A stretch of 64,000 nt of DNA from Bacteroidetes bacterium UBA2664 (lineage in GTDB: Bacteria > Bacteroidota > Rhodothermia > Balneolales > Balneolaceae), in the NCBI GenBank assembly GCA_002359315.1, contig DEMS01000023.1:81256-145255 (forward strand). The letters run 5' to 3'. Each line of letters starts with the position of its first letter. Positions within the stretch are counted from its first letter, which is position 1. Positions 1-9,258 of the stretch are shown piece after piece. The position numbers were made by a program, and so were the translations under genes. Below the pieces are notes generated by a model. The model searched no databases. It was given only the letters and a program-made list of their open reading frames with translations, and was not told where the DNA came from.

Positions 1-1
1 G

Positions 2-109
2 GATGATGCCAAAAAGAGGATAGAGAATTCCGAAAAGGAGATTGCAGACAAAGAGCAGCAGCTCAATAAACTCGAGGTGGAAATCGACAAATTGAAACGA
101 ACGGATTAA
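2..109 (+). CDS. C-terminal end of a coiled-coil protein (partial)
   Basis: An open frame enters from the window edge and ends in TAA after 35 residues. The residues are almost all charged or polar and spaced like a coiled coil (runs of Lys, Glu and Gln with Leu/Ile/Val at heptad-like spacing, for example KLEVEIDKLKR). Only the tail is visible, so the family cannot be named. The stop codon lies two bases before the stop of the convergent barrel gene. The reading is supported by absence of stops and coiled-coil composition only. Confidence 0.5.
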   Translation, partial: DDAKKRIENSEKEIADKEQQLNKLEVEIDKLKRTD

Positions 110-111
110 AT

Positions 112-615
112 CTACAAGAAGAATCGTAGTCCAAGTCCGCCATCAACCCCAAAAGAGGTACTTGGAACCAGGTCGAATGTAGGGGCAATCTCAAAAAATA
201 GAGAGATTCGGGTAGAGTCGATGATATACTGCATTCCAAGCGGGAATCGGGCACCTACTCTTGGATCATCAGCAAAAACTGCTTTCACACCGGGGCCATA
301 GTAAAACATTAGTACACCCTGATCTACATCCAGATCGTTATGAAAAAGATAGTCGGCATGAACATGTACGGCCTCATTTCTGCCCAGTGACCAAGCCACG
401 GCGCCATCAATTGCCGTATTTCCGGATTGCCAGAATTTAAAACTGATACCGGTTGGCTCACCTAAAATGATCCCTAATTCTGTATTTGTCGGCCTGTTTT
501 GCGCTTCGGCAGTTTGAATGGTTGATACTGCAAAAATCATTAAAAATAGCGCCAGGGATAAAATATGCGTTTGAAAAATTTTTTGAAAAGTAGTTTTGAT
601 AACGGTAGTCTTCAT
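112..615 (-). CDS. Small secreted protein, probable outer-membrane barrel
   Basis: The 167-residue product begins with a basic N-terminus and a hydrophobic stretch ending near AEAQ, a credible signal peptide (residues 1-39). The mature part (GIILGEPTGISFKFW, then alternating strands, ending GGLGLRFFL) has the amphipathic strand pattern and C-terminal aromatic residue of small outer-membrane beta-barrels. No enzyme motif is visible. It stands alone, convergent with the coiled-coil gene and divergent from the glycosyltransferase pair. I do not recognise a specific family; a barrel is inferred from pattern alone. Confidence 0.6.
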   Translation of the reverse strand: MKTTVIKTTFQKIFQTHILSLALFLMIFAVSTIQTAEAQNRPTNTELGIILGEPTGISFKFWQSGNTAIDGAVAWSLGRNEAVHVHADYLFHNDLDVDQGVLMFYYGPGVKAVFADDPRVGARFPLGMQYIIDSTRISLFFEIAPTFDLVPSTSFGVDGGLGLRFFL

Positions 616-715
616 ATGTGTATTAATTTAATAAAGCGTATTTAGTTAGTTATTTCATTCTGTTGAATGGTACCTTTGATACAGTTTTTTTGCAAAAATG
701 TTTCATCTTATTGAT

Positions 716-1306
716 ATGGAAAAAGTACTTTTGATATTTATTAAAAATCCGGAATTAGGTAAAGTTAAAACACGCCTGGCCAAGAGTATAGGAGAAGTTA
801 AAGCTCTTCAAGTATATAAAGAATTACTAAAAAAAACGATCACTGTTGCCGAAAGAACAGAAGCACGAAGACAAGTCTGGTACTCATCCTATATAGACGA
901 TTTGGATGGGATCTCCACTGATAAATTTGAAAAATATCTCCAATCAGGCTCGAATCTGGGCGAGAGAATGAGTAATTCCTTTCAACAGGCATTTGAGGAA
1001 GGTGTGGATCAAGTTGCCATTATTGGCAGTGACTGCCCATCACTGAATGAGGGGATCATAGAAAATGCATTTGATCAATTACAGAAGCATGACCTGGTGA
1101 TTGGCCCATCAGAAGATGGGGGCTACTATCTGTTGGCAATGAACCGTTTTTACGAGGCCCTTTTCGAAGATATCGAATGGAGTACAGAATCGGTGTTGGA
1201 ATCCACAATACAAAAAGCGAAAAAGGAAGAACTGAAGGTATTTCAACTTCCCGTATTAAATGATATTGACAACATTGAGGATCTTAAGAAAAGCAATTTG
1301 ATGTGA
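716..1306 (+). CDS. TIGR04282-family glycosyltransferase-like protein (DUF2064)
   Basis: The product resembles the TIGR04282/DUF2064 group ('rSAM/selenodomain-associated transferase 1'), a nucleotidyl/glycosyltransferase fold related to CofC. Visible motifs are KNPELGKVKTRL near the N-terminus, the IIGSDCPSL metal-binding segment in the middle, and PSEDGGYYLLAM after it. I chose ATG 716 because the family normally starts just before the KxPxxGxVKTRL motif; an upstream in-frame ATG at 698 adds six residues with no match. It overlaps or abuts the next gene, a TIGR04283 transferase, and this pair is a known conserved arrangement. The substrate of these proteins is not established. Confidence 0.85.
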   Translation: MEKVLLIFIKNPELGKVKTRLAKSIGEVKALQVYKELLKKTITVAERTEARRQVWYSSYIDDLDGISTDKFEKYLQSGSNLGERMSNSFQQAFEEGVDQVAIIGSDCPSLNEGIIENAFDQLQKHDLVIGPSEDGGYYLLAMNRFYEALFEDIEWSTESVLESTIQKAKKEELKVFQLPVLNDIDNIEDLKKSNLM

Positions 1307-1311
1307 CGAAA

Positions 1312-2004
1312 ATGAAAATGAGCATCATTATTCCGGCACTCAATGAGGAGAAACAAATAGGAGAGTTGATCCGATATTTGAAGAAATTTGGATCTGAGTA
1401 TATCTCAGAGATTATTATTTCTGATGGCGGAAGCACAGATCAAACAACTAAAATTGCGAAAGAATCAGGGGCCGTTGTACTGCTTGCACCGGGAAAAGGC
1501 CGGGCACTGCAGATGAATGCCGGCGCTGAAATTGCAACATCAAAGATCCTCTATTTTTTGCATGCGGATTCATTGCCGCCACAAAATTTTTGCCTGGAAA
1601 TAGCCGAAGCGATCCAAAAAGGTGCCGATGCAGGTTCATTTACATTGTGTTTTGATTCGCCAAATCTCGTCTTGAAGCTCTATTCACTTTTTACCCACCT
1701 GCCAATTACGGCCGTGCGTTTTGGAGATCAGAGCCTGTTTGTGAAAAGGAATTTGTTTGAGCTTGTGGGAGGGTTTAGAAATGAATTAATCGTCATGGAA
1801 GATCAGCAAATTGTCCGCGATTTAAAGCGGAATGGAAAATTCAAACTGGTAAAAAAACCGGTCAAAACATCGGCCCGAAAATATAGAGCCATTGGCGCAT
1901 TTAAATTACAATTCCTTTTCACAATTATTTGGGCAGGATACTATTTAGGGGCACATCAAAACACACTTCAGCACATTTATAAGAGTTTCATTCGCACAGA
2001 TTAG
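1312..2004 (+). CDS. TIGR04283-family family-2 glycosyltransferase
   Basis: A GT-A fold glycosyltransferase: MSIIIPALNEE at the start, ISDGGSTDQT (nucleotide-sugar binding) and LHADSLPP (DXD-like metal site) follow, with GGFRNELIVMEDQQIVRDLKR near residue 150. Length (about 230) fits TIGR04283 ('rSAM/selenodomain-associated transferase 2'). The frame is open from a GTG at 1303 that overlaps the stop of the preceding gene; ATG 1312 or 1318 is closer to the conserved start. Position directly behind the TIGR04282 protein suggests co-translation. A C-terminal hydrophobic stretch (FLFTIIWAGYYLG) may touch the membrane. Acceptor unknown. Confidence 0.87.
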   Translation: MKMSIIIPALNEEKQIGELIRYLKKFGSEYISEIIISDGGSTDQTTKIAKESGAVVLLAPGKGRALQMNAGAEIATSKILYFLHADSLPPQNFCLEIAEAIQKGADAGSFTLCFDSPNLVLKLYSLFTHLPITAVRFGDQSLFVKRNLFELVGGFRNELIVMEDQQIVRDLKRNGKFKLVKKPVKTSARKYRAIGAFKLQFLFTIIWAGYYLGAHQNTLQHIYKSFIRTD

Positions 2005-2218
2005 GGTAAATGTTGCAGAAACTTATAAACAACTTTTCCACAATTTTTAAAAAAGGGTTTTTATAAGCTTTCATGCATGATTTTAAAGAGACGAATGGGT
2101 CGTGTTTTTGATAAAATTTTGAGTTAAAAGCCTTAAATTAAAACACATTGTTAACAGCGAGATAACATTGACTTCTTATATTCCATTATTAATTATAAAT
2201 CAAACAAAACCAAAAAAT

Positions 2219-5200
2219 ATGTTTAACAGATACCTATCCATTTTTATTACAGCTCTGGTTGTATTGTTTGTCGGATTTGGACATACAGCTCATGCTCAGG
2301 GAGTCACAACAGGATCCATAGAGGGACTGATTGTGGATGCTCAGGGGGAAGCCCTTCCGGGGGCTAATGTTATTGCGGTTCACCTTCCAACCGGAACAAC
2401 ATATGGAACTTCATCAAGGGTAGATGGCCGATATACAATCAGGAATGTGCGTGTTGGCGGGCCCTATGAAGTTCGTATTTCATTTATCGGTTTTGAGTCT
2501 CAAATAAAGGAAATCACCAGAATTGAATTGGGTGAGCGGCTAACGGTAGATTTTACACTGGTAGAAGGCGCACTAGAACTTGGAGAAATTTCAGTGATTG
2601 CAACGGTCGATCAGGTTTTTAACAGAGACAGAACCGGTGCAAGAACAAATATATCATCTGCTGATATTGAGAGAACCCCTTCAGTATTTCGTTCATTGGG
2701 TGATTTTACACGTTTAACACCTCAAGTGACAAGCGGTAACAGTTTTGGCGGTGCAAATGATCGATACAATAATATTCTTGTCGATGGTGCTACACTTAAT
2801 GATGTTTTCGGACTGGGTGATGCAACTCCGGGTTCACAGGCAGGAGTCGGTTCTCCATTGAGTATTGACGCTATTGCTGAATTTAATGTAGATATCGCGC
2901 CATTTGATGTAACCAATAATGGTTTTACAGGCGGTCAAATAAACGCTGTAACAAAAAGCGGAACGAATACTTACACCGGATCTGTATATTTTCAAACAAG
3001 AAATGAAAATTTCGTTGGGAATTATGATATCGATGGGGAAACATCAAACGATTTCCCTCAATTCTCCGAAAATTATATTGGTTTGAATGTTGGCGGACCC
3101 ATTATTGAGGATAAATTATTCTTTTTCCTGAATGCGGAGTTTAAGAGAGAAACAAGCCCTATTACAGATGGAATTCTTGGAAGCGGTGCGCCGAATGTCA
3201 TCGACTTTGAAGCGTCTACATTTGACCGGATTCAAAACGTATTACAATCTCAGTATGGATACGACGCGGGCTCATATACTTCTCCGCTGGATTCAGAGAC
3301 AAACAACGATAAGATCTTGGCGAAGATCGATTATAACATTAATCAAAATAATAAGTTGAGTGTTCGATTTAATTATGTTGATGCGATTGCGAACCGGGGA
3401 ATAAGCCGGGGAAGCAGTAGTTATACTTTCAGCAATCGTCAATATGATTTTAACAGTAATCAAAAATCATTTGTTGCTGAACTGACAAGCCGAATCAGTG
3501 ATAATGCATTTAATGAAGCCCGGGTCGTTTACACAGCCATTCGTGATTCAAGGGATGTACCGGCTTCAGGACGTTTCCCAAGTGTGACTGTCAGCATGCC
3601 TTATGACACAGACAGAAGTGGATTTGGTGCAATCAATGCCGGAGTTGAGCGGTTTTCTCAAGCCAATGGTTTGGATCAGGATTTGATTGAGATCACCAAC
3701 AACTTTACCTACATCAGGGGAGCTCATGAAATCACTTTAGGCACAAATAATCAGATTTTTACTTTTGATAATCTCTTTGTTCAGGATGCTTTTGGAAACT
3801 ATACATTCTTTAGTATAGATGCTTTGGAAGCCGGTAGTCCACAGCAATACAGCCACAGTTACTTACTGCCAGGGGGAAGCCCGACTGCAAACTTTACCGG
3901 AATGCAGTTTGGATTTTATGCCCAGGATAAATGGCTGGTTAATCCAAACTTAACACTAACCTACGGTTTAAGGGTGGATATACCGGTATTGCCGGATAAA
4001 CCAAGTTTTAATCCGAATGTACCGGACGCTTTTCCGGGTTTTTCAACGGATAAAATTGCCAGTGGACAGATTCTATGGGCCCCACGTTTCGGATTTAACT
4101 GGGATGTTTCAGGGAATAGAACCACACAGGTTCGTGGTGGAGTCGGGATCTTTTCAGGAACACCTCCTTTTGTATGGATCTCTAACCAGTACAGTAATAC
4201 AGGGGTTGATTATGGACGTGTGAGTACTCGTACAAACTTTGCTGGTTATACGGGCCTGTTTTCACCGGATCCTGATAATCAGCCAACACCTGCAACAAGT
4301 AACGTACTTGATCCTATTGAGACTACTGAAATTAACTTGCTTGCAGATGACTTTAAGTATCCGCAATCACTTAAAGTAAACGTTGCTGTAGATCAGGAGT
4401 TACCCTATGGTATCAGAGGTACACTTGAAGGCGTATATTCAAGTGCGATAAATGATGTTGTATTTCAGAATATCAACACCACCGCTTCATTCACCTCTGC
4501 TCACGGAAGACCCATTTATGGTGATATCTTCTACAACAGCAGATTTGGAACAGCATCCGGAAGTCTTTTTAGAAATGACCCCCGATTCACCAATGCACTG
4601 TTGTTAAGCAATAGCAATAAAGGATACCAATACAGTGTAACTGCAGAACTGGAGAAAAACTTCGACTTCGGCCTCTTTACAAGGGTAGCCTATACGTTAA
4701 ACCGTGCTGAAAATGTGAACAACGGGACGTCCAGCCGTGCCATTTCAAACTGGCAGTTTAATGAGAATGTCGATGTTAATAATGCTGAGCTTGGAACTGC
4801 TGACTTTGAAAGAAGACATCGATTTCTGGCAATTGTTTCTTATAGAGCCGATTGGTCTGATCGTTTGGCAACCACCTTTTCTCTGATCTATGACGGTCGC
4901 TCAGGTGAACCATTCAGCTGGATTTACAATGGAGATGCAAACGGTGACGGCCGATTTGATAACGACCTGCTCTATGTGCCTCAAAATCAGGATGAAGTAG
5001 TCATGGTTGATGTTACAAGTGGCGGAATTGTACCGGGTAATAACTGGAGTCAATATGATGCATGGATTTCAAGCGAAAGTTCACTCAGTGATTTCAGAGG
5101 TGGATTTATTGATAGAAATTCTGCACGTGAGCCGTGGACAAATTTCCTTGATTTTAAAATCACTCAGGAAGTCAACACATTTAACGGCCAATCCCTTGAG

Positions 5201-5476
5201 TTTGGATTAAGCATGATCAACTTTCTCAACTTCCTGAATTCAGAGTGGGGAGTTCGTAAAGGAGTTTCATTTAACAACTATCGTGCTGTAGATTTCTTAC
5301 AGTACGTAACGGATGATTTCATTGCCGACAATCCTAGCCTTGGATTATCCAGTGCTGATATCGGCAAACCGGTTGTTAATTTTGATCCTGAAAATGTCAC
5401 CGAGGATAGAATTTTTAACGTGAGTGATTTCAGCTCAAGATGGCAGATGCAGTTTACTGTTCGTTACAAGTTCTAA
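2219..5476 (+). CDS. TonB-dependent receptor, Oar-like, with carboxypeptidase-regulatory domain
   Basis: A 1085-residue outer-membrane receptor. ATG 2219 gives a standard signal peptide (hydrophobic core ending at TAHAQ); the TTG 17 codons upstream adds residues that would spoil it. After cleavage comes a CarboxypepD_reg/SusC-like domain (GLIVDAQGEALPGANV, residues about 35-115), then a plug with NNILVDGATLNDVFGL and NAVTKSGTNTYTG, then a long beta-barrel ending in VRYKF with the terminal Phe needed for BAM insertion. The Oar-type plug/barrel fits the GGANDRYNN and GGQINAVTKSGTN segments. The substrate is not evident; the next gene encodes a phosphodiesterase lipoprotein, so a nucleotide- or phospholipid-derived ligand is possible but unproven. 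A terminator follows. Confidence 0.93.
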   Translation: MFNRYLSIFITALVVLFVGFGHTAHAQGVTTGSIEGLIVDAQGEALPGANVIAVHLPTGTTYGTSSRVDGRYTIRNVRVGGPYEVRISFIGFESQIKEITRIELGERLTVDFTLVEGALELGEISVIATVDQVFNRDRTGARTNISSADIERTPSVFRSLGDFTRLTPQVTSGNSFGGANDRYNNILVDGATLNDVFGLGDATPGSQAGVGSPLSIDAIAEFNVDIAPFDVTNNGFTGGQINAVTKSGTNTYTGSVYFQTRNENFVGNYDIDGETSNDFPQFSENYIGLNVGGPIIEDKLFFFLNAEFKRETSPITDGILGSGAPNVIDFEASTFDRIQNVLQSQYGYDAGSYTSPLDSETNNDKILAKIDYNINQNNKLSVRFNYVDAIANRGISRGSSSYTFSNRQYDFNSNQKSFVAELTSRISDNAFNEARVVYTAIRDSRDVPASGRFPSVTVSMPYDTDRSGFGAINAGVERFSQANGLDQDLIEITNNFTYIRGAHEITLGTNNQIFTFDNLFVQDAFGNYTFFSIDALEAGSPQQYSHSYLLPGGSPTANFTGMQFGFYAQDKWLVNPNLTLTYGLRVDIPVLPDKPSFNPNVPDAFPGFSTDKIASGQILWAPRFGFNWDVSGNRTTQVRGGVGIFSGTPPFVWISNQYSNTGVDYGRVSTRTNFAGYTGLFSPDPDNQPTPATSNVLDPIETTEINLLADDFKYPQSLKVNVAVDQELPYGIRGTLEGVYSSAINDVVFQNINTTASFTSAHGRPIYGDIFYNSRFGTASGSLFRNDPRFTNALLLSNSNKGYQYSVTAELEKNFDFGLFTRVAYTLNRAENVNNGTSSRAISNWQFNENVDVNNAELGTADFERRHRFLAIVSYRADWSDRLATTFSLIYDGRSGEPFSWIYNGDANGDGRFDNDLLYVPQNQDEVVMVDVTSGGIVPGNNWSQYDAWISSESSLSDFRGGFIDRNSAREPWTNFLDFKITQEVNTFNGQSLEFGLSMINFLNFLNSEWGVRKGVSFNNYRAVDFLQYVTDDFIADNPSLGLSSADIGKPVVNFDPENVTEDRIFNVSDFSSRWQMQFTVRYKF

Positions 5477-5501
5477 GGCTAACATAAATAGCTATTATAT
5501 T

Positions 5502-5536
5502 AAAAGAAGAGGCAGTTCAGCCTCTTCTTTTTTTTT
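5502..5536 (+). terminator. Rho-independent terminator of the TonB receptor gene
   Basis: A 12-bp perfect stem (AAAAGAAGAGGC with GCCTCTTCTTTT) and a six-base loop are followed by an unbroken T run to 5536, about 25 bases after the receptor stop. This separates the receptor from the phosphodiesterase gene. Confidence 0.9.
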
Positions 5537-5607
5537 AAAACGATTTCAAAACCTATCCGGTTATTATATCATTAGTCAAATGATCAAATAATTCTAAAGA
5601 CAGATCT

Positions 5608-6864
5608 ATGAACAGGCATCCGTTTTACAGTTTTTTTGCAGTGTTAATCTTCTTAATCGTTGGATTAAACAGTTGCGATCAATCCGAGCCACTAAGTAAT
5701 TCTCAGGTAAATACTGATTCAGAACCCGTTCTTTTAATTTCTATTGATGGGCTTATGAATGAATATCTGGAGCGGAACGAAACTCCGAATTTTGATCTGT
5801 TTCTTTCAAATGGGGTACAAGCTGAGTACCTGACTCCCGCATTTCCTACAAATACTTTTCCAAATCATTGGTCAATTGTTACCGGACTCCATGTTGAAAA
5901 TCATGGTATTATTGCGAACAGTTTCTATGATTATGAACTTGAAGCTCGATTTAGTTATGGGCCTGTCGGCGGACCCAACGATGAAAGATGGTGGGGCGGT
6001 GAACCGATCTGGATTACTGCTGAAAAAGAGGGGAAGACTGCGGCTACATTCTTTTGGCCCGGATCTGAGGCTTCCATTGATGGACTCAGGCCCACAAAAT
6101 GGGTTAATTATGACGGTTCAATTTCAAATAGTGTTCGCATCGACAGCGTAATGAATTGGCTGGATCCTGCCGGAAATGTTCAGGCAGATTTTGCGACACT
6201 CTACTTCAGTTTTATAGATAGCCGTGGCCATACTTATGGGCCTGAATCATCGGAAGTGGATGAAGCAGTGGTAGAAATGGACGCTATTTTAGGAGTTCTC
6301 TTTGAACAAGTTGAGGAAGCCGGATTGAGTGACAGACTAAATATTATCATTGTTTCTGATCATGGAATGGCATCCACCTCATCGGATAGAGTTGTTATTT
6401 TAGATGATATCATTGATTTAAACAGTGTTGATATGGTTACATGGACGCCGGTTGCGATGATCAAACCGGATGAAGGCAAAACCTCAGAAGTTTATGAAGC
6501 ACTAAAAACAAATGAAGAAAATTACCGTGTATACCTGAAAGATGATCTTCCGGAACGGTTTCATTTTAGAAATCACTATCGAATACCTGAGATTATCATG
6601 ATCGCCGATGCGGGCTATACAATCACCAGCCAGTCGTTTTTAGAGGATAGAGGAGTTGTTGCCGGAACACATGGATACGATAATTTGGCCCCGGAGATGA
6701 GAACCTTCTTTGCAGCGGCCGGACCCGCTTTTGTAGAAGGGGAAACTTCACCGCCTTTTGAATCTGTTCATATCTATGAGTTAATAGCCCATATTCTGGA
6801 TATTCAGCCGGCCGAAAATGACGGAAGTATTGATGAAGTTAAATTCCTCTTAAAGAATCGTTGA
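5608..6864 (+). CDS. ENPP-type alkaline phosphatase-fold phosphodiesterase lipoprotein
   Basis: Ectonucleotide pyrophosphatase/phosphodiesterase family, 418 residues. A lipobox (GLNSC, Cys23) predicts a lipoprotein. The alkaline-phosphatase-fold metal ligand is Asp47 in LLISIDGL; the nucleophile is Thr83 in PTNTFPNHWSIVTGLH, the hallmark of the ENPP group; further metal ligands are in FSFIDSRGHTYGP and in IVSDHGM, with a last His in VVAGTHGYDN. It would hydrolyse a phosphodiester or pyrophosphate of a nucleotide or phospholipid in the periplasm or at the cell surface. It has its own intergenic space after the receptor's terminator, so is likely a separate transcript. Confidence 0.92.
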   Translation: MNRHPFYSFFAVLIFLIVGLNSCDQSEPLSNSQVNTDSEPVLLISIDGLMNEYLERNETPNFDLFLSNGVQAEYLTPAFPTNTFPNHWSIVTGLHVENHGIIANSFYDYELEARFSYGPVGGPNDERWWGGEPIWITAEKEGKTAATFFWPGSEASIDGLRPTKWVNYDGSISNSVRIDSVMNWLDPAGNVQADFATLYFSFIDSRGHTYGPESSEVDEAVVEMDAILGVLFEQVEEAGLSDRLNIIIVSDHGMASTSSDRVVILDDIIDLNSVDMVTWTPVAMIKPDEGKTSEVYEALKTNEENYRVYLKDDLPERFHFRNHYRIPEIIMIADAGYTITSQSFLEDRGVVAGTHGYDNLAPEMRTFFAAAGPAFVEGETSPPFESVHIYELIAHILDIQPAENDGSIDEVKFLLKNR

Positions 6865-6927
6865 TTAATTTCAGGAGTTAAGAATGTACCTTTCTTTAAA
6901 CAATCGCTATTTTGGATTGCATCTTAA

Positions 6928-6949
6928 TACTATTTCGAATAAAATAGTA
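6928..6949 (+). terminator. Weak hairpin downstream of the phosphodiesterase gene
   Basis: An AT-rich 8-bp dyad (TACTATTT, six-base loop, AAATAGTA) lies 64 bases after the phosphodiesterase stop and before the ferredoxin start. It has no clean T run directly behind it. It could be a weak terminator or an operator for the ferredoxin. Confidence 0.3.
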
Positions 6950-6991
6950 CGTCTCTTATTTCTTTATTAATCACAATACATTGCAAAATTA

Positions 6992-7330
6992 ATGGCATAC
7001 GTAGTAACTGAACCTTGTATCAATTGTAAATATACCAACTGCGCTGCGGTTTGTCCCGTTGACGCATTCAGGGAAGGGCCTAATTTTTTAACAATCGATC
7101 CACTTGAGTGTATTGATTGTGACGCTTGTGTACCTGAATGTCCGGTTGAAGCGATCTATCCGGATGATGAAGTTCCTGAAAAGTGGGAAAGCTACATCGA
7201 TCTAAATGAGCGCCTGGCTGAAAAATGGGAAGATCACGTAATCAACGAAACCAAAGATGAGCTTCCTGATGCAGACGAATGGGCAGAAAAAGAGGGCAAG
7301 TTAGACGAGCTTAAAGAAGATTGGGATTGA
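6992..7330 (+). CDS. fdxA: FdxA-type bacterial ferredoxin (two Fe-S clusters)
   Basis: A 112-residue ferredoxin with eight cysteines: Cys9, 12, 17 and 21 (CINCKYTNCAAVCPVDAF) and Cys40, 43, 46 and 50 (CIDCDACVPECP). The sequence follows the Azotobacter FdI/FdxA family closely (MAYVVTEPCINCKY, EGPNFLTIDP). In FdI the first motif holds a [3Fe-4S] cluster, the second a [4Fe-4S]; the extra Cys24 of FdI is Ala25 here. The C-terminal 40 residues are acidic (AEKWEDHVINETKDELPD), usual for the family. Cytoplasmic electron carrier; monocistronic by spacing. Confidence 0.93.
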   Translation: MAYVVTEPCINCKYTNCAAVCPVDAFREGPNFLTIDPLECIDCDACVPECPVEAIYPDDEVPEKWESYIDLNERLAEKWEDHVINETKDELPDADEWAEKEGKLDELKEDWD

Positions 7331-7493
7331 TTTTCGATCATTAATCGAATAAAAAATCCTTACTATCTTCTGACAGTCACTCTCAAAAATTTGATTCATA
7401 TTGAATTAGGTTTAAGTAAAGGCCATTATAAAAGCGCTTCCAACAGCATCCCTTCACCCTTTTTAAAAATTCTTTTCTGATTAGAGAAGCAAG

Positions 7494-8324
7494 ATGACAG
7501 ATTTCAAAGTAAGAGACCGCAGCCTTGATATAAGTCAGCCTATCGTCATGGGTATATTGAATGCCACTCCCGACTCATTCTCCGACGGTGGAAAATATCT
7601 CAATGAAGAGAGAGCGATGGATCAGATCAGAAGGATGATTCAAGAAGGAGCCAAAATTATTGACATTGGAGGGGAGTCGACCCGTCCCGGGTCAGAACCG
7701 GTTACCGAAGAAGAGGAAATGGAACGGGTGATTCCGATCATAAAAGAGGCTATAAAAGAGTTTCCGAAGACCATTTTTTCTATTGATACAACCAAATACG
7801 GGGTAGCAAAAGAGTCACTGAAAGCAGGTGTTCACATTATCAATGATGTAAGTGGTTTAAAAAAAGAGCCGCAATTCGCCCAACTTTGTGCGGAATACCA
7901 AGCCGGATATGTTTTAATGCATTCTCAGGGCGATCCGAAAACAATGCAGAAGAATCCGGTTTATAGTGATGTAATTGGGGAGATAAACCATTTTTTTTCA
8001 GAAGGTATTAAACGTTTAAAGAGCTCAGGGGTGAAATCTATAATGATCGATCCGGGGATCGGTTTTGGTAAAACCTTAGAGCATAACATCAAAATTATAC
8101 AGAATCTGAAACAGTTTGATAGAGCCGGGATCCCGCTTCTTGTTGGAGTATCCAGAAAATCGATGATTGGCCAGCTATTGGATGGCCGTGCATCAGAAGG
8201 CCGGTTAGCCGGAACAATTGCCCTGCACTATCACACTCTTTTGATGGGAGCAAAAATATTGAGAGTGCATGATGTTAGGGAGGCGCTGGATTCAATTAAA
8301 ATTTTCCAAAATTTGAGTGTGTAA
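7494..8324 (+). CDS. folP: Dihydropteroate synthase
   Basis: Condenses p-aminobenzoate with dihydropterin pyrophosphate in folate synthesis. Both family signatures are present: IVMGILNATPDSFSDGG (residues 17-33) and IIDIGGESTRPGSEP (residues 60-74). The C-terminal GVSRKSMIG loop, with its conserved Ser-Arg-Lys, is the pterin/phosphate site. Length 276 is typical. It is followed 80 bases later by cdaA, a neighbour pair I associate with this phylum. Two other folate genes, folB and folK, lie near 47 kb on the other strand. Confidence 0.96.
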   Translation: MTDFKVRDRSLDISQPIVMGILNATPDSFSDGGKYLNEERAMDQIRRMIQEGAKIIDIGGESTRPGSEPVTEEEEMERVIPIIKEAIKEFPKTIFSIDTTKYGVAKESLKAGVHIINDVSGLKKEPQFAQLCAEYQAGYVLMHSQGDPKTMQKNPVYSDVIGEINHFFSEGIKRLKSSGVKSIMIDPGIGFGKTLEHNIKIIQNLKQFDRAGIPLLVGVSRKSMIGQLLDGRASEGRLAGTIALHYHTLLMGAKILRVHDVREALDSIKIFQNLSV

Positions 8325-8404
8325 CCATATAAACGTTAAGTTTTCTTATTTTAACTCCACATTGATCACGAACGACCTCATTCCAACCCTATAAACAGAA
8401 ATCG

Positions 8405-9214
8405 ATGCCTATTGGATTTTTAGAATTCGGCCTTAAAGATCTCCTTGAGGTGATGGTTATTGCGTTGGTGCTGTTCTATCTCTACAAATGGATCCGGGGC
8501 ACTTTTGCAATACAGGCTGCGCTCGGATTACTCTTTATCATCTTGATTAATGCAGCAGTTAGTTTGTTGGGATTTACAACGCTAAACTTTATGCTGAGAA
8601 GTGTATTGGATGTGGGTGTTTTGGCTGTATTTATCATATTTCAACCTGAAATTCGCAAATTACTTTACAATTTAGGCCAGAATACCTCATTCGACAGATT
8701 TATCGGGCGAACCGGCTCAGACAGTATGATCGATGAAGTGATCAATGCAGTTCGTAATATGGCACAAACCAAAACAGGTGCACTGATCGTCTTTTCCCGT
8801 ACATCATCTCTTCAGGATCTTGTGGATGTCGGAGTGAAATTAGATGCGCGTGTAAATGCAGAGTTAATACAAACTATTTTTCAGCGAGATACCCCACTTC
8901 ACGATGGTGCCGTAATCATCAGAAATAATCGAATTGTGGCTGCCAGTTGTTATCTGCCGATTTCACAGAATCCAAATATATCCACCGTTTTTGGTACCCG
9001 ACACCGCGCAGCCGTTGGAGTAAGTGAGGCCAATAATGTTTTTGTAGTCATTGTTTCAGAAGAGACCGGCCGTATCTCAATAGCGAAAAATGGGGCCCTA
9101 TCGAGCGGTTTATCCATTCAAAAACTACGTTCTGAAATGGAGAAAAATCTGGGTGAGGGTAAAACTGAAGAAGTCGGTTTTAGTGCGGAAAAACCCGATC
9201 TGGATATGAATTAG
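8405..9214 (+). CDS. cdaA: Diadenylate cyclase CdaA (DisA_N domain, membrane-bound)
   Basis: Makes cyclic di-AMP from two ATP. The N-terminal 85 residues contain three hydrophobic helices (VMVIALVLFYLYKW, ALGLLFIILINAAVSLLGF, VGVLAVFIIFQPEI). The DisA_N catalytic domain follows, with the LHDGAVII (DGA) and FGTRHRAAVG (RHR) nucleotide-binding motifs. Length 269 agrees with the CdaA family. A CdaR-like YbbR protein is encoded at 55.2 kb, so both halves of the cyclase/regulator pair are present but not adjacent. Cyclic di-AMP usually controls potassium and osmolyte uptake. Confidence 0.95.
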   Translation: MPIGFLEFGLKDLLEVMVIALVLFYLYKWIRGTFAIQAALGLLFIILINAAVSLLGFTTLNFMLRSVLDVGVLAVFIIFQPEIRKLLYNLGQNTSFDRFIGRTGSDSMIDEVINAVRNMAQTKTGALIVFSRTSSLQDLVDVGVKLDARVNAELIQTIFQRDTPLHDGAVIIRNNRIVAASCYLPISQNPNISTVFGTRHRAAVGVSEANNVFVVIVSEETGRISIAKNGALSSGLSIQKLRSEMEKNLGEGKTEEVGFSAEKPDLDMN

Positions 9215-9216
9215 TC

Positions 9217-9244
9217 AACGGATGTACAATGAATATCCGTTTTT
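9217..9244 (+). terminator. Terminator between cdaA and the copper genes
   Basis: A 7-bp stem (AACGGAT with ATCCGTT) with an 11-base loop runs into five T residues just after the cdaA stop. The converging PCuAC gene ends at 9259, so this is the boundary between two transcripts. Confidence 0.7.
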
Positions 9245-9258
9245 GGAAAGTGGACCAA

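Noticed and set aside
7331..7360. Terminator after ferredoxin
   Set aside because: The dyad TTCGAT-N5-ATCGAA is only six base pairs and is followed by A, not T, on the coding strand.
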